Shown here in pieces: positions 1-9,851 of a stretch of 64,000 nt of DNA. Source of the DNA: Micromonospora chokoriensis (lineage in GTDB: Bacteria; Actinomycetota; Actinomycetes; Mycobacteriales; Micromonosporaceae); the NCBI RefSeq assembly GCF_000718555.1, contig NZ_JOAN01000011.1:124001-188000 (forward strand), written 5' to 3'. Below the pieces are notes generated by a model. It did not search any database. It saw nothing but the letters and a program-made list of their open reading frames with translations, and was not told where the DNA came from. How positions within the stretch are numbered: position 1 is the stretch's first letter; every line of letters starts with the position of its first letter. The position numbers and the translations under genes were made by a program.

Positions 1-203
1 TCGACGCCCTGCACCGCGAGGAGTCCTGCGGCGGCCACTTCCGGGCCGAGCACCAGACCCCCGACGGCGAGGCGCAGCGCGACGACGACCGGTTCGCGTA
101 CGTGGCGGCCTGGGAGTTCACCGCCGACGGTGAGCCCTCGTTGCTGCACAAGGAAGACCTGAAGTTCGAGTACGTCCACCCCACGCAGCGGAGCTACAAG
201 TGA
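1..203 (+). CDS. sdhA: Succinate dehydrogenase/fumarate reductase flavoprotein subunit, C-terminal end (partial)
   Basis: Only the last 66 codons are present; the frame is open from base 3 to the TGA at 201-203. The fragment has the SdhA/FrdA C-terminal pattern: an ESCGGHFR motif, a WEF segment, a KEDLKFEYV segment and the terminal TQRSYK. The flavoprotein oxidises succinate to fumarate and hands electrons to the iron-sulfur subunit. The following gene is sdhB, whose GTG start overlaps this stop by 4 bp, so the two are translationally coupled. The FAD-binding and catalytic parts lie upstream of the window. Confidence 0.9.
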   Translation, partial: DALHREESCGGHFRAEHQTPDGEAQRDDDRFAYVAAWEFTADGEPSLLHKEDLKFEYVHPTQRSYK

Positions 204-964
204 ACCTGACCCTGCGCATCTGGCGCCAGAAGGGCCCTGAGGACAAGGGTCGGATGGTGACCTACCCGGTCGACGACGTGTCCCCGGACATGTCGTTCCT
301 GGAGATGCTCGACGTCCTCAACGAGCGGCTGATCCTCTCCGGCGAGGACCCGGTGGCGTTCGACCACGACTGCCGCGAAGGCATCTGCGGCATGTGCGGC
401 CTGATGATCAACGGCGACGCGCACGGGCCGCAGCGCGGCACCACCGCCTGCCAGCTGCACATGCGGCAGTTCTCCGACGGCGAGACGATCGACATCGAGC
501 CGTGGCGGGCCAGCGCCTTCCCGGTCGTCAAGGACCTCGTCGTCAACCGGAGCGCCTTCGACAAGATCATCGCGGCGGGCGGTTACGTCACCGCGCCGAC
601 CGGCAGCGCACCCGAGGCCCACTCCACCCCGGTCGCCAAGGCCAACGCCGACGCCGCCTTCGAGTCGGCAGCCTGCATCGGCTGCGGCGCCTGCGTCGCG
701 GCCTGCCCGAACGGCTCCGGCATGCTCTTCACCGCCGCCAAGCTCACCCAGCTCTCGCTCCTGCCGCAGGGCCAGCCCGAGCGCTACACCCGGGTGATCG
801 GCATGGTCGACGCGCACGACGAGGCCGGGTTCGGCGGTTGCACGAACGCGGGCGAATGCACCCCGGCCTGCCCGAAGGGCATCCCGCTGAACACCATCGG
901 CCGGCTCAACCGCGACTACCTCACGGCCACCGCGAAGGGCGCCAACAACACCCCCGGTTCCTGA
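200..964 (+). CDS. sdhB: Succinate dehydrogenase/fumarate reductase iron-sulfur subunit
   Basis: This 254-residue protein passes electrons from the flavoprotein to the membrane quinone site of complex II. Its cysteine pattern is complete. C58, C63, C66 and C84 form the plant-type [2Fe-2S] site (CREGICGMC). C159, C162, C165 and C169, with C214, C220 and C224, supply the [4Fe-4S] and [3Fe-4S] clusters ([12 protein letters not shown] and [14 protein letters not shown]). The GTG start overlaps the sdhA stop (GTGA). A perfect-stem hairpin follows at 977-1011, so sdhB is the last gene of the operon. Confidence 0.95.
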   Translation: MNLTLRIWRQKGPEDKGRMVTYPVDDVSPDMSFLEMLDVLNERLILSGEDPVAFDHDCREGICGMCGLMINGDAHGPQRGTTACQLHMRQFSDGETIDIEPWRASAFPVVKDLVVNRSAFDKIIAAGGYVTAPTGSAPEAHSTPVAKANADAAFESAACIGCGACVAACPNGSGMLFTAAKLTQLSLLPQGQPERYTRVIGMVDAHDEAGFGGCTNAGECTPACPKGIPLNTIGRLNRDYLTATAKGANNTPGS

Positions 965-976
965 GTTCCCTCGCTC

Positions 977-1011
977 GACCGCCGTATCCCTTCTCCGGGG
1001 GTACGGCGGTC
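977..1011 (+). terminator. Hairpin terminator after sdhB
   Basis: A perfect 10-bp stem (977-986 with 1002-1011) around a 15-nt loop starts 13 bp after the sdhB stop and is followed by a T-rich run (TTGCGTTTGGCTTTGG). Confidence 0.75.
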
Positions 1012-1170
1012 TTGCGTTTGGCTTTGGCTTTGGTCTTTGGTTGCGGTGGGAGGGCTGGGGTGACCGTCCCCGGCTCCGGGCGGTCAGGCTTGATCCCTCC
1101 GCCGGGGACGGTCGCCCCAGCCCTGACCCTGGTCGCGGCTCGTCCGCAGGTTGCGCTCCTGCTGCTGTAC

Positions 1171-1200
1171 GCCGACTCGCCGACTCGCCGACTCGCCGAC
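1171..1200. repeat. 8-bp tandem repeat, 3.75 copies
   Basis: The unit GCCGACTC occurs three times in perfect succession (1171-1194), followed by a partial copy (1195-1200). It lies between the two inverted palindromes and has no obvious function. Confidence 0.8.
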
Positions 1201-1413
1201 GAAACTCAACCAACGCAGCTCGTCCACTCCGGCCCGCGCCGTGCCCCGGCCCAGCCCTACCCGTCGCGCCTGGTCATGTCTTCCCCGCCTCGCACGGGCC
1301 CGCTGCCCTGCGCGCCTCACCATCCCGCGCCTCACCGCCCCGGCGCGCCTGTCTTGTCGCCCCGCCGCCCGCCTTGCCGCCCGCCTTGCCGCACCCGTCG
1401 AGCCGCGCTGTGC

Positions 1414-1492
1414 GTGATCGACTCCGCTTTCAGGAAGTCGGGCTGTCGGCGGGCCTCGGATACCGCAGCTTCAAGGAAGGCGAGTCGATCAA
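1414..1492. repeat. Imperfect palindrome with GATC near both ends
   Basis: The left arm begins TGATCGACTC at about 1415. The right arm ends GAGTCGATCAA at about 1492. The outer 10 bp pair exactly, and the inner arms (CGCTTTCAGGAAG against CTTCAAGGAAGGC) pair partly. The layout matches the other GATC-ended palindromes at 9702, 49697, 54649, 54747 and 54869. Confidence 0.55.
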
Positions 1493-1760
1493 CTCGGCTG
1501 TGCCTAGAGATCGCGCACGCCAGCACGACAGAAGAGATCAAGGCGAGCGTATTGGCGCTCGATGTGGGCTCGCCAGCCGGCGGACGGCGGCACCCACGAG
1601 GCTGGGGGGCGACCGTTCCCGGCGTAGGGATCAAGCCTGACCGCCCGAAGCCGGGGACGGTCGCCCCCAGCCCCGACCGCAACCATCGGGGCGCTGCCGG
1701 TTCAAGTGCCTGAGCCCGGGTAGCAGTCTTTCCAGACGGCGGCGAGGGAGGACGAACGAC

Positions 1761-2945
1761 ATGAAGGCGCTCACCTGGCAGGGCAAGCGAGACGTACGGG
1801 TCGAGGAGGTCCCGGACCCGCGGATCGAGGAGCCGACCGACGCGATCGTGAAGATCACCTCGACGGCGATCTGTGGGTCCGACCTGCACCTGTACGAGGT
1901 GCTCGGGCCGTACCTGAAGCCCGGTGACGTCCTGGGCCACGAGCCGATGGGGATCGTCGAGGAGGTCGGGTCGGGGGTGACCCGACTCAAGCCGGGCGAT
2001 CGGGTCGTGGTGCCGTTCAACATCTCCTGCGGCAGTTGCTGGATGTGCTCCCGGCAGCTCTACGCACAGTGCGAGACCACCCAGGTCAGTGGCGAGGGCA
2101 AGGGAGCGGCGCTGTTCGGGTACACCTCTCTCTATGGTTCGGTGCCGGGCGGGCAGGCCGAGTACCTGCGCGTCCCGCAGGCCCAGTTCGGGCCGATCGT
2201 CATTCCGCAGACCGGCGCCGACGAGCGTTACCTCTACCTCTCCGACATTCTGCCCACGGCGTGGCAGGCGGTGAAGTACGCCGACACCCCGCCGGGAGGC
2301 ACCCTGGCCGTCTTCGGGTTGGGGCCGGTGGGACAGCTCTGCGCGCGGATCGGCCGGCACCTCGGCGCGGGCCGGGTGATCGGGCTGGACCTGGTGCCCG
2401 AGCGGCTGGAGTTGGCTCGCCGGCACGGCGTCGAGGTGCTCGACGTCAGCGAGCTGTCCGACGTGCCGGGCGCTCTTATCGACCTGGTGGACGGCCGTGG
2501 CCCGGACGCGGTGATCGACGCGGTCGGGATGGAGGCGCACGGTTCGCCGGTGGGCAAGTTCGCCCAGACCGCCGCCGGGTTGCTGCCGGACAAGCTGGCC
2601 CAGACGATGACCGACCGGGTCGGCGTGGACCGGCTGTCCGTCCTGCACGCCGCGATCAAGGGGGTCCGCCGCGGGGGCACCGTATCGGTCTCCGGGGTGT
2701 ACGGCGGCGAGGCGGACCCGATGCCGCTGATGGAGATGTTCGACCGGGGTATCCAGCTGCGGATGGGGCAGTGTCACGTGCGCCGGTGGACCGACGAGAT
2801 CCTGCCGCTGCTCGCCGGCGACGACGATCCGCTGGGCGTGGAGGACCTGCGTACCCACCGGTTGCCGCTGGCTCGGGCGCCGCAGGCGTACGAGATGTTC
2901 CAGAAGAAGGAGGACGGCTGCATCAAGGTCGTGCTCGAACCATGA
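1761..2945 (+). CDS. Zinc-dependent alcohol dehydrogenase, formaldehyde-dehydrogenase-like
   Basis: A 394-residue cytosolic medium-chain dehydrogenase that oxidises an alcohol or aldehyde with NAD(P). C38, the H60-E61 pair (GHEP) and D162 fit the catalytic zinc site. C90, C93, C96 and C104 form the structural zinc site (CGSCWMC, then QC). The Rossmann glycines are GLGPVG at 186-191. The sequence is closest in style to the threonine/formaldehyde dehydrogenase branch that needs no glutathione. The start follows a clear GGGAGGAC ribosome site. The gene stands alone between the repeat-rich interval and a beta-lactamase-like gene, so the substrate cannot be named. Confidence 0.85.
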   Translation: MKALTWQGKRDVRVEEVPDPRIEEPTDAIVKITSTAICGSDLHLYEVLGPYLKPGDVLGHEPMGIVEEVGSGVTRLKPGDRVVVPFNISCGSCWMCSRQLYAQCETTQVSGEGKGAALFGYTSLYGSVPGGQAEYLRVPQAQFGPIVIPQTGADERYLYLSDILPTAWQAVKYADTPPGGTLAVFGLGPVGQLCARIGRHLGAGRVIGLDLVPERLELARRHGVEVLDVSELSDVPGALIDLVDGRGPDAVIDAVGMEAHGSPVGKFAQTAAGLLPDKLAQTMTDRVGVDRLSVLHAAIKGVRRGGTVSVSGVYGGEADPMPLMEMFDRGIQLRMGQCHVRRWTDEILPLLAGDDDPLGVEDLRTHRLPLARAPQAYEMFQKKEDGCIKVVLEP

Positions 2946-3128
2946 GTGCGAGAGTAAGCCGGGCGGGCGACAGGCCTCAGTGGACGGCCGATCGCCGGCC
3001 ACGACGGCTCGGTTGACCTGTTCGGTCCTGTTCGGAACGGTTCGGAGGGCATCATGCGTCGATCAACTCGCCTAGGGTGGTGGGCCAGCAAGCGCTCTGG
3101 CACACCACGATCGGGGAGACGATTGACC

Positions 3129-4133
3129 ATGCGACTGAACCGTAGGACGGCACTCGGGTTGGGCACGGTGGCCACCGCCACTACGGTGCTGGGCGCTGCC
3201 GCCCCGGCGAGCGCCGCCGAGAGCACCGAGGCGTCGCCGACCACCCCCGCTCGGGCCGCCCGTCGGGTCGCCTCCGCCTTCACCAAGCACAGCGCTGAGG
3301 CCGGCGGCAACTGGCAGGCGTACGTCAGCGTCGCCGACCCGGCCGGCACGCCGGTGGTCGCGGTGGAGGCCGACGCGGACCGGCGGATCGAGGCGTACAG
3401 CGTCAACAAGATCGCCGTCGCCACGGCGGTGCTGGACAAGGTCGACCGAGGGCTGCTCACCCTGGACCAGCAGGTCGAGGTGAGCGCGGCGATCGTCGTG
3501 CCGGGCGGCGACGGCATCTTCAGCCTCGACGGCGCGTACCCGAGCATGGTGACCATCGGGCACGTGCTGGCCAACCTGCTGACCGTCTCGGACGACACGG
3601 CGGTGCGGCTGTGCGGGTTGGTCGCTCCAGCCGCCGAGATCAACTCCATCCTGGTCGCCAAGGGCTTCCCGAACACCCAGGTCCAACCGGTCGCCAACCC
3701 GAACCGGTTCTTCCTCGGCACCAGCACCCCCCGGGAGACGCACGACCTGCTGCGCGCACTGGTCGCCGGCACGCTGCTCTCCCCCGCCTCGACGGCGTAC
3801 CTGTTGGGCATCCTGCGCTCCCCGGTGGCGTTCACCGACGGCATCCGGCGCACCATGTCCTCCGACGCGCGGGCCCGGATCGCCACCAAGGCCGGCTGGT
3901 ACGCCGACGCCCGGCACGAGGCCGGCGTGATCTTCGACCGCTCCGGCGCGGCGGTGCTCACCTACGCGCTCTTCGCTGACGGGCAGGCCAACCCGGACGA
4001 CTTCGGCGCCACCCACCCGGCAGTCCAGGCTCGGGCCGCCATGGGCCCCAAGTTCCTGGCCGCGGTGGACCGGATCGCGGGCGTGGGCAAGACGTTCCGG
4101 ATCACCGCCCGACGCCCCAGCAACGGCGGCTAG
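3129..4133 (+). CDS. Tat-exported class A beta-lactamase-like serine hydrolase
   Basis: I chose ATG 3129 over the upstream ATG at 3054 because it puts a twin-arginine signal at the very N-terminus (NRRTALGLG, residues 4-12), followed by a hydrophobic stretch and an ASAA cleavage-like site near residue 30. The protein is then 334 residues. The family motifs are S91-V-N-K94 (SxxK nucleophile), S154-D-D (SDN position) and K254-A-G (KTG position). The changed SDN and KTG motifs mean real beta-lactam hydrolysis is uncertain; it could be a related serine hydrolase. It is monocistronic and ends before the hairpin at 4153. Confidence 0.8.
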   Translation: MRLNRRTALGLGTVATATTVLGAAAPASAAESTEASPTTPARAARRVASAFTKHSAEAGGNWQAYVSVADPAGTPVVAVEADADRRIEAYSVNKIAVATAVLDKVDRGLLTLDQQVEVSAAIVVPGGDGIFSLDGAYPSMVTIGHVLANLLTVSDDTAVRLCGLVAPAAEINSILVAKGFPNTQVQPVANPNRFFLGTSTPRETHDLLRALVAGTLLSPASTAYLLGILRSPVAFTDGIRRTMSSDARARIATKAGWYADARHEAGVIFDRSGAAVLTYALFADGQANPDDFGATHPAVQARAAMGPKFLAAVDRIAGVGKTFRITARRPSNGG

Positions 4134-4152
4134 CGCACGCCGTGAAACCGTC

Positions 4153-4187
4153 CCGGGTCGGTCGCCGTTTGTCGGTGACCGACCCGG
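4153..4187 (+). terminator. Hairpin terminator after the beta-lactamase-like gene
   Basis: A perfect 10-bp stem (CGGGTCGGTC, 4154-4163, with 4177-4186) around a 13-nt loop lies 20 bp after the stop at 4133. No T-run follows, as is common in actinobacteria. Confidence 0.65.
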
Positions 4188-4258
4188 CGTGGCGACCACC
4201 GAGGCACGGGTCGGTCCGGGTGACTACCGTGTAGGGCGGACACGTCGGAGGGACGGCT

Positions 4259-5401
4259 ATGGCACGAGCGCAGAGCACGGACGTCGAACGGTCGCTCGGG
4301 CGGCGGATGCGGGGCGCGGCTGGGCTGGCCGCGCTGGCCGGCTTGGCCTGGGTCGCCCGGGACATTCCGGCGGCGCTCGGTGGCCGGCTCAGCGGGGCCC
4401 GGGCCGAACGGGCGGCCCGCTCGCCCCAGTTCCGCGAGGGCACCTTCCACAACCGGGCCGGCACCCGCACGATGGTCGCCGACCCTGGCCGCAACCTGCT
4501 CCGCGAGCTGATCTTCGGCAAGCAGAAGCGGCGTCCGACCGCGCCCGTGCCGCTGCTGCGGCCCAGCGCCCCTGGGTCCGCCGACACCGCCGACGAGCTG
4601 AACATCGTCTGGTACGGCCACGCCTCGACGCTTATCGAGATCGAGGGCCGGCGGGTGCTGCTCGACCCGGTGTGGAGCGACAGGTGCTCCCCCTCGGGGC
4701 TGGTCGGTCCGCGTCGGCTGCACGAGCCACCGGTACGCCTCGACGAACTGCCCCCGCTGGACGCCATCCTGATCTCGCACGACCACTACGACCACCTCGA
4801 CATGGCCACCGTGCTGGCGCTGCTCGCCGGGCAGTCCGCGCCGTTCCTGGTGCCGCTCGGCGTCGGCGCGCACCTGGACCGCTGGGGCGTACCCGCCGAA
4901 CGAATCATCGAACTGGACTGGTCCGAGTCACACCAGGTCGCCGGCCTGGAGATCACCGCCACCGCCGCCCAGCACTTCTCCGGCCGGGGGCTGCGCCGCG
5001 ACGGCACGCTCTGGAGTTCCTGGGTGGTGGCCGGCGCGCGGCGCAAGGTCTTCTACACCGGCGACTCCGGTTACTTCGACGGGTACGCGGAGATCGGCGC
5101 CGAGCACGGGCCGTTCGACGTGACGCTGATGCAGATCGGCGCGTACGACCGGGCCTGGCCGACGATCCACATGTTCCCCGAGGAGGCGGTCAGCGCGCAC
5201 CTCGACCTGCGCGGCGGGCTGTTCCTTCCGGTGCACTGGGCGACGTTCAACCTGGCCCTGCACGACTGGTCCGAGCCGGTCGACCGGCTGTGGGCCGAGG
5301 CGAAGGCCCGCGACGTGCGGCTCGCCGTGCCCCGACCCGGAGAACGGGTGGTGGTCGACGAGCCGCCCGCCGTCGATGGTTGGTGGCAGGCCGTCGCCTG
5401 A
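4259..5401 (+). CDS. MBL-fold metallo-hydrolase, NAPE-PLD/UlaG-like
   Basis: A 380-residue metallo-beta-lactamase-fold protein. H174, H176, D178 and H179 (HDHYDH) form the core metal site. Upstream is WYGHAST, near residue 118. Later come [11 protein letters not shown] (third ligand Asp) and [15 protein letters not shown] (last His). The spacing and the VHWATF segment are typical of the N-acyl-phosphatidylethanolamine phospholipase D-like branch, so a phosphodiester or lipid-like substrate is plausible but unproven. The N-terminal 50 residues include a hydrophobic stretch that may touch the membrane. A strong GGAGGGA ribosome site precedes ATG 4259. The gene is convergent with dgt. Confidence 0.82.
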   Translation: MARAQSTDVERSLGRRMRGAAGLAALAGLAWVARDIPAALGGRLSGARAERAARSPQFREGTFHNRAGTRTMVADPGRNLLRELIFGKQKRRPTAPVPLLRPSAPGSADTADELNIVWYGHASTLIEIEGRRVLLDPVWSDRCSPSGLVGPRRLHEPPVRLDELPPLDAILISHDHYDHLDMATVLALLAGQSAPFLVPLGVGAHLDRWGVPAERIIELDWSESHQVAGLEITATAAQHFSGRGLRRDGTLWSSWVVAGARRKVFYTGDSGYFDGYAEIGAEHGPFDVTLMQIGAYDRAWPTIHMFPEEAVSAHLDLRGGLFLPVHWATFNLALHDWSEPVDRLWAEAKARDVRLAVPRPGERVVVDEPPAVDGWWQAVA

Positions 5402-5439
5402 GGGCCGGCATCGCCGGAGTCGGGACAGCGCAGGTCAGG

Positions 5440-6951
5440 TCAGAGCACGAACGCGTCGGTCCAGAGCGCGCCGGACCGGCCGGAGAGCGCGTCCAGCATG
5501 GCCACCGCCTGCCCGTCGGTGAGCTGCGCGACGAAGTCCACGATGGCCCGCCCTCGGGCCCGACCGATCCGGTCCGGGGTACGCGGGTGCAGCTCCGCCT
5601 CGGCCAACTCGACCAGGTCGTGCAGCCGGCGGGGCAGCCGGGACTCCTCCTGCGGGTCGAGCAGCCACTCCCAGAGCGCTTCGACCAGGGTGCCCAGCAG
5701 CCGGGCCTGGCCGCGCTGGTGCAGGGCGAGATCCGGGCGGGCCAGCACGAACCGGTGGTGGACGAACTTGAGCACCTGCACCTCGTGCCACTGCGCGCAG
5801 CCCAGCAGCACGTACCCGGAGCGCACCGACGGCCGGTCGGTGACCGTGATCGCCTCGACGAACCGGGTGGACCAGCGGGCGGAGAACCGGGCTACGTACT
5901 GCTCGGCCTCGATCGAGCCGTCGAACGGCATCGCGAGCAGCCCGTCGACCAGCTCCTCGCGGACGTGCTCGACGGCGGCGGCGAACGCGTCGTCGTCGGC
6001 GATCCACGCGTCCTTGCGGTGCAGTTGCCGACGCAGCCGCTCGATCGCCGCCCCGGGTCGCCGGGCCGCCGTGACCAGCGCCGCGTCGGTGATCGCCCGC
6101 AGCTGCCCGCTCTCGCGCTGCCAGGCCATCAACTCCGCGGCGACCGAACCCTGTTGGAGCACGCCGACCCGGTAGAAGTCCTCCACGTCGTGGATGGCGT
6201 ACGCGATGTCGTCGGCGGTGTCCATCACGGACGCCTCCACGGTCTGCTGCCAGTCCGGGATGCGGCCGGCGAACGGCGCACGGGCCTGCCGCAGGTCGTC
6301 CAGCTCGGTCCGGTACGCGCCGAACTTCGACGAGCCGCTCTCCGGGTCGTCCGGCGGCGGGGTGGCCCCACGCGGCGGGGGGTCCATCGTGCGGGGGTGC
6401 GGGTCGGGGTGGTCCAGGCGGGTCCACGGGTACTTCAACATCGCGGCGCGGACCGCTGCGGTCAGGTCCAACCCGGTGGTGGCCGCGCCGCGGATCTCGG
6501 TGCTGGTGACGATCCGGTACGACTGCGCGTTGCCCTCGAAACCGTCGGAGAGGCCGAGGCGCTGACGGGCCAGCCGGTCCAGCACCCGCTCCCCCAGGTG
6601 CCCGAACGGTGGGTGGCCGAGGTCGTGGGCGAGCGCCGCCGCCTCCACCACGTCGGGGTCGCAGCCACCGAGCTTGTCCAGCAGGTCACGCCACCGCTCG
6701 TCGGCGCTCAACCGCTCGGCGACCGCCCGCGCCACCTGGGCGACCTTGAGGCTGTGGGTGAGCCGGTTGTGCACCAGCAGCCCGGAGCCGACCGGGCTGA
6801 TCACCTGGGTGACACCGCCGAGGCGGGCGAAGAACGGCGAGCCGACGATCCGGTCCCGGTCGGCGCGGAACGGGTTGGCCGTGAGGTCGCCGAGGGCTCG
6901 GGCGCTGCCGCCGAAGAGCCGCCGGGCGCGCGGCTCCGCAGCAGATTCCAT
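5440..6951 (-). CDS. dgt: Deoxyguanosinetriphosphate triphosphohydrolase-like protein
   Basis: A 503-residue HD-domain enzyme that cleaves dGTP (or other dNTPs) to the nucleoside and tripolyphosphate, helping balance dNTP pools. The HD metal ligands are H66 (NRLTHSLKV), H109-D110 ([13 protein letters not shown]) and D244 (DTADDIAY). The FEGNAQSYR and KFGAYRTE segments are family hallmarks. A proline-rich insert lies at about residues 183-208. The frame stays open far upstream, antisense to tex, but the family N-terminus begins at the ATG at 6951. It is divergent from tex, with a 171-bp shared upstream region. Confidence 0.92.
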   Translation of the reverse strand: MESAAEPRARRLFGGSARALGDLTANPFRADRDRIVGSPFFARLGGVTQVISPVGSGLLVHNRLTHSLKVAQVARAVAERLSADERWRDLLDKLGGCDPDVVEAAALAHDLGHPPFGHLGERVLDRLARQRLGLSDGFEGNAQSYRIVTSTEIRGAATTGLDLTAAVRAAMLKYPWTRLDHPDPHPRTMDPPPRGATPPPDDPESGSSKFGAYRTELDDLRQARAPFAGRIPDWQQTVEASVMDTADDIAYAIHDVEDFYRVGVLQQGSVAAELMAWQRESGQLRAITDAALVTAARRPGAAIERLRRQLHRKDAWIADDDAFAAAVEHVREELVDGLLAMPFDGSIEAEQYVARFSARWSTRFVEAITVTDRPSVRSGYVLLGCAQWHEVQVLKFVHHRFVLARPDLALHQRGQARLLGTLVEALWEWLLDPQEESRLPRRLHDLVELAEAELHPRTPDRIGRARGRAIVDFVAQLTDGQAVAMLDALSGRSGALWTDAFVL

Positions 6952-7090
6952 GATCGCCACGCTAGCGCAGGCCCGACGGGACCGCCGCCGGTCACCCCGG
7001 CCGGGTGCGGCGGTTCGGTCCACCGCCCCGGCCGGGTGCGGCGACAGCGCGTCGACCCGCCCGGCAGAATGCAGGCGTACCCGCTCTTTG

Positions 7091-7120
7091 AAGGCGGATC
7101 GAGTCGAAGGCGGATCGAGA
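7091..7120. repeat. Short direct repeat upstream of tex
   Basis: AAGGCGGATCGAG occurs at 7091-7103 and again at 7108-7120, directly in front of the tex GTG. It may carry the tex ribosome site or a regulator site; the sequence alone does not decide. Confidence 0.5.
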
Positions 7121-7122
7121 TC

Positions 7123-9672
7123 GTGACCCAGTCTGTTCATCAGCGGATCGCCGACGAGCTCGGCGTGGCCGAGCGTCAGGTGCGGGCGGCCGTGGACCTG
7201 CTCGACGGCGGCGCCACCGTGCCGTTCATCGCCCGCTACCGCAAGGAGGCCACCGGCCTGCTCGACGACACCCAGCTGCGCACCCTGGAGGAGCGGCTGC
7301 GCTACCTGCGCGAGCTGGACGAGCGGCGAGCCGCGGTGCTGGAGTCGATCCGCGGCCAGGGCAAATTGGACGAGGCCCTGGAAGCGCAGATCATGGCCGC
7401 CGACTCGAAGTCCCGGCTGGAGGACATCTACCTCCCGTACAAGCCGAAGCGACGGACCCGGGCGCAGATCGCCCGCGAGGCCGGGCTGGCACCGCTGGCC
7501 GAGACGCTGCTGGCCGACCCGAGTCAGGACCCGCGCGCCACCGCCGCCGGGTTCGTCGATGAGGAGAAGGGCGTCGCCGACGCCACCGCCGCGCTGGAGG
7601 GCGCCCGGGCGATCCTCATCGAGACCTTCGCGGAGGACGCCGACCTGATCGGCACGCTGCGCGAGCAGATGTGGTCGCGGGGCCGGCTGGTTTCCCGGGT
7701 ACGCGATGGTCAGGAGGCGGCCGGCGCCAAGTTCGCCGACTACTTCGACTTCTCCGAGCCGTACCCGAAGCTGCCCTCGCACCGGATCCTGGCGATGTTC
7801 CGGGGCGAGAAGGAGGGCATGCTCGACCTGACCATGGAGTCGGAGGAGGCCGGCGAGGCGGACGCCGCACCGACCGGCCCGACCCGGTACGAGGCGGCCA
7901 TCGCCGGCCGGTTCGGAGTCTCCGACGCGGGCCGCCCGGCCGACCGCTGGCTGACCGACACGGTCCGCTGGGCCTGGCGTACCCGGATCCTCATCCACCT
8001 CGGCGCGGACCTGCGGATGCGGCTGTGGCAGGCGGCCGAGGAGGAGGCCGTGCGGGTCTTCGCCACCAACCTGCGGGACCTGTTGCTCGCCGCGCCGGCC
8101 GGCACCCGCCCCACGATGGGCCTGGACCCGGGCCTGCGGACCGGTGTGAAGGTGGCCGTGGTGGACGCCACCGGCAAGGTGGTCGCCACCGACACCATCT
8201 ACCCGCACGAGCCGCGCCGGCAGTGGGACGCGTCGGTGGAGACCCTGGCCCGGCTGGCCGGGGCGCACGGGGTGGAGCTGATCGCGATCGGCAACGGCAC
8301 CGCCTCCCGCGAGACCGACAAGCTCGCCGGTGACCTGATCGCCCGGCACCCACAGCTCAACCTGACCAAGGTGATGGTCTCCGAGGCCGGCGCGTCGGTC
8401 TACTCCGCCTCCGCGTACGCCTCGCAGGAGCTGCCCGGGATGGACGTGTCGCTGCGCGGCGCGGTCTCCATCGCCCGCCGCCTCCAGGACCCCCTCGCCG
8501 AGCTGGTCAAGATCGACCCGCGGTCGATCGGGGTCGGCCAGTACCAGCACGACCTGTCCGAGGTGAAGCTGTCCCGGTCGCTGGACGCGGTCGTGGAGGA
8601 CTGCGTCAACGCGGTCGGGGTGGACGTCAACACCGCCTCCGCGCCGCTGCTGACCCGGGTCTCCGGGATCGGTGCTGGCCTGGCCGAGAACATCGTGCTG
8701 CACCGCGACGCCAACGGGCCGTTCCGTACGCGTACCGAGCTGAAGAAGGTGGCCCGACTCGGGCCGAAAGCGTTCGAGCAGTGTGCCGGCTTCCTGCGCA
8801 TCCCCGACGGGGACGACCCGTTGGACTCCTCCAGCGTGCACCCCGAGGCGTACCCGGTGGTGCGTCGCATCCTCTCCACCACCGGGCAGGACCTGCGCTC
8901 GGTGATCGGCAAGAGCGGGATCCTGCGCGGGCTGCGGGCCACCGACTTCGTCGACGACCGGTTCGGCCTCCCCACCGTCACCGACATCCTCGCCGAGTTG
9001 GAGAAGCCGGGCCGTGACCCCCGCCCGGAGTTCCGTACCGCCACCTTCGTCGAAGGGGTGGAGAAGATCAGTGACCTGACTCCCGGCATGGTGCTCGAGG
9101 GTGTCGTCACCAACGTGGCCGCGTTCGGCGCGTTCGTCGACGTCGGGGTGCACCAGGATGGTCTGGTGCACGTCTCGGCGATGTCCAAGACCTTTGTGAA
9201 GGACCCCCGCGAGGTGGTGAAGTCCGGTGACGTGGTCAAGGTCCGGGTGCTCGACGTGGACGTACCCCGCAAGCGGATCTCGCTGACCCTGCGCCTGGAC
9301 GACGAGCCCGCCACCGGCGACGGTGGTGGTAGCAGCCGGACCGGCCAGGAGGGCCGGGGCCCGGCGCAGCGTGCGCCGCAGGGCGGTCGCGGCGGCGGCC
9401 AGGGCGGTCGCGGCGGGCAAGGCGGTCGCGGCGGGCAGGACAGTCGTGGCGGCCAAGGCGGTCGCGGCGGCCAGGACAGTCGCGACGGCCAAGGCGGTCG
9501 CGGCGGCCAAGGCGGTCGCGGCGGCCAAGGCGGTCGCGGCGGCCAGGACAGTCGTGGCCAAGGCGGTCGCGGCGGCGGGCAGGGCGGCCGCGGCGGGCAG
9601 CAGCGGCAGGGCGCACCGGCGCCGGCCAACGACGCGATGGCCGAAGCCCTGCGCCGCGCCGGCCTGGCCTGA
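7123..9672 (+). CDS. tex: Tex-family transcription accessory/RNA-binding protein with Gly-Arg-rich tail
   Basis: An 849-residue cytosolic nucleic-acid-binding protein; Tex/Spt6-like proteins act in transcription. Domains in order: N-terminal helical/HTH region (1-320, with [15 protein letters not shown] near residue 26), YqgF/RNase H-like domain (about 329-460, [12 protein letters not shown]), helix-hairpin-helix (about 499-560, VDVNTAS and [15 protein letters not shown]), and S1 RNA-binding domain (about 651-725, [16 protein letters not shown]). From about 729 to 839 comes a low-complexity tail of repeated GGRGGQ and GGQDSRGGQ units, like eukaryotic RGG boxes. GTG 7123 fits the family N-terminus; the frame is open much further upstream without homology. 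The tail is encoded by tandem DNA repeats. Confidence 0.93.
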   Translation: MTQSVHQRIADELGVAERQVRAAVDLLDGGATVPFIARYRKEATGLLDDTQLRTLEERLRYLRELDERRAAVLESIRGQGKLDEALEAQIMAADSKSRLEDIYLPYKPKRRTRAQIAREAGLAPLAETLLADPSQDPRATAAGFVDEEKGVADATAALEGARAILIETFAEDADLIGTLREQMWSRGRLVSRVRDGQEAAGAKFADYFDFSEPYPKLPSHRILAMFRGEKEGMLDLTMESEEAGEADAAPTGPTRYEAAIAGRFGVSDAGRPADRWLTDTVRWAWRTRILIHLGADLRMRLWQAAEEEAVRVFATNLRDLLLAAPAGTRPTMGLDPGLRTGVKVAVVDATGKVVATDTIYPHEPRRQWDASVETLARLAGAHGVELIAIGNGTASRETDKLAGDLIARHPQLNLTKVMVSEAGASVYSASAYASQELPGMDVSLRGAVSIARRLQDPLAELVKIDPRSIGVGQYQHDLSEVKLSRSLDAVVEDCVNAVGVDVNTASAPLLTRVSGIGAGLAENIVLHRDANGPFRTRTELKKVARLGPKAFEQCAGFLRIPDGDDPLDSSSVHPEAYPVVRRILSTTGQDLRSVIGKSGILRGLRATDFVDDRFGLPTVTDILAELEKPGRDPRPEFRTATFVEGVEKISDLTPGMVLEGVVTNVAAFGAFVDVGVHQDGLVHVSAMSKTFVKDPREVVKSGDVVKVRVLDVDVPRKRISLTLRLDDEPATGDGGGSSRTGQEGRGPAQRAPQGGRGGGQGGRGGQGGRGGQDSRGGQGGRGGQDSRDGQGGRGGQGGRGGQGGRGGQDSRGQGGRGGGQGGRGGQQRQGAPAPANDAMAEALRRAGLA
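9381..9603. repeat. In-frame 9/18-bp tandem repeats coding the Tex RGG tail
   Basis: About 220 bp of imperfect GGCGGTCGCGGCGGCCAA-type units code for GGRGGQ, broken by GGCCAGGACAGTCGT-type units (GQDSR). The region is in frame throughout, so copy-number change in steps of three codons is tolerated. Strain-to-strain length variation is likely. Confidence 0.85.
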
Positions 9673-9701
9673 CCCCGTCAGCACGTCAACCCCGCGCCGC
9701 C

Positions 9702-9780
9702 CCGTCGATCATGGAGTTGTGGTGGGTGACAAACCGCCCGCATAACGCCAAGCCAGGCACCACAACTCCATGATCGACGG
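9702..9780. repeat. GATC-ended palindromic element, copy 1
   Basis: Arms 9702-9724 and 9758-9780 are perfect 23-bp inverted repeats (left arm starts CCGTCGATCATGGAGTTG) around a 33-nt loop. The same arms and a loop with about 29 of 33 identical bases recur at 54649-54723. It starts 30 bp after the tex stop and could also act as a transcription terminator. The hairpin is too regular and too well conserved between copies to be a chance structure. Confidence 0.85.
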
Positions 9781-9851
9781 CGCGGGCGCGGCTGGCGCGG
9801 CCGGCGGAAATCCGATCGCGTGGCCGTGGGCTTCGGGGTGATGATCTCGCG

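Larger units (their letters stand above)
1039..1684. mobile_element. Possible non-autonomous element: paired inverted palindromic repeats around about 470 bp
   Basis: Segment 1039-1128 is closely similar to the reverse complement of 1600-1684. Each copy is itself a palindrome. In copy A, arms 1057-1074 and 1101-1118 match at 17 of 18 bases; in copy B, arms 1606-1623 and 1650-1667 are near-perfect. Each has a 26-nt loop containing TTGATCCCT or its complement. No transposase gene lies between them. The arrangement is MITE-like, but two independent insertions of one palindromic element in opposite orientation would look the same. Target-site duplications were not established. Confidence 0.45.
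965..1760. other. Long non-coding interval packed with repeats
   Basis: I see no convincing gene in these 796 bases; the open frames here are GC-rich shadows without ribosome sites. The interval holds the sdhB terminator, a short TTTGGC repeat near 1016-1040, two inverted copies of a roughly 85-bp palindromic element (1039-1128 and 1600-1684), an 8-bp tandem repeat (GCCGACTC, 1171-1200), and a separate imperfect palindrome with GATC at both ends (1414-1492). A ribosome site (GGGAGGAC) for the next gene lies at about 1746-1753. Confidence 0.7.

Noticed and set aside
1041..1713. Several open frames of 60-200 codons between sdhB and the alcohol dehydrogenase.
   Set aside because: They cross the palindromic repeats, lack ribosome sites, and are Arg/Pro/Ala-rich on both strands as expected for non-coding high-GC DNA.
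9381..9603. Regular short repeats that could suggest a CRISPR array.
   Set aside because: The units are contiguous, in frame inside tex, and have no unique spacers; no cas genes are present.
6952..9684. The dgt frame stays open leftward-strand for another 900 codons opposite tex.
   Set aside because: It is antisense to conserved Tex coding sequence, has Pro/Ala/Arg-rich shadow composition, and the dGTPase N-terminus is complete at 6951.
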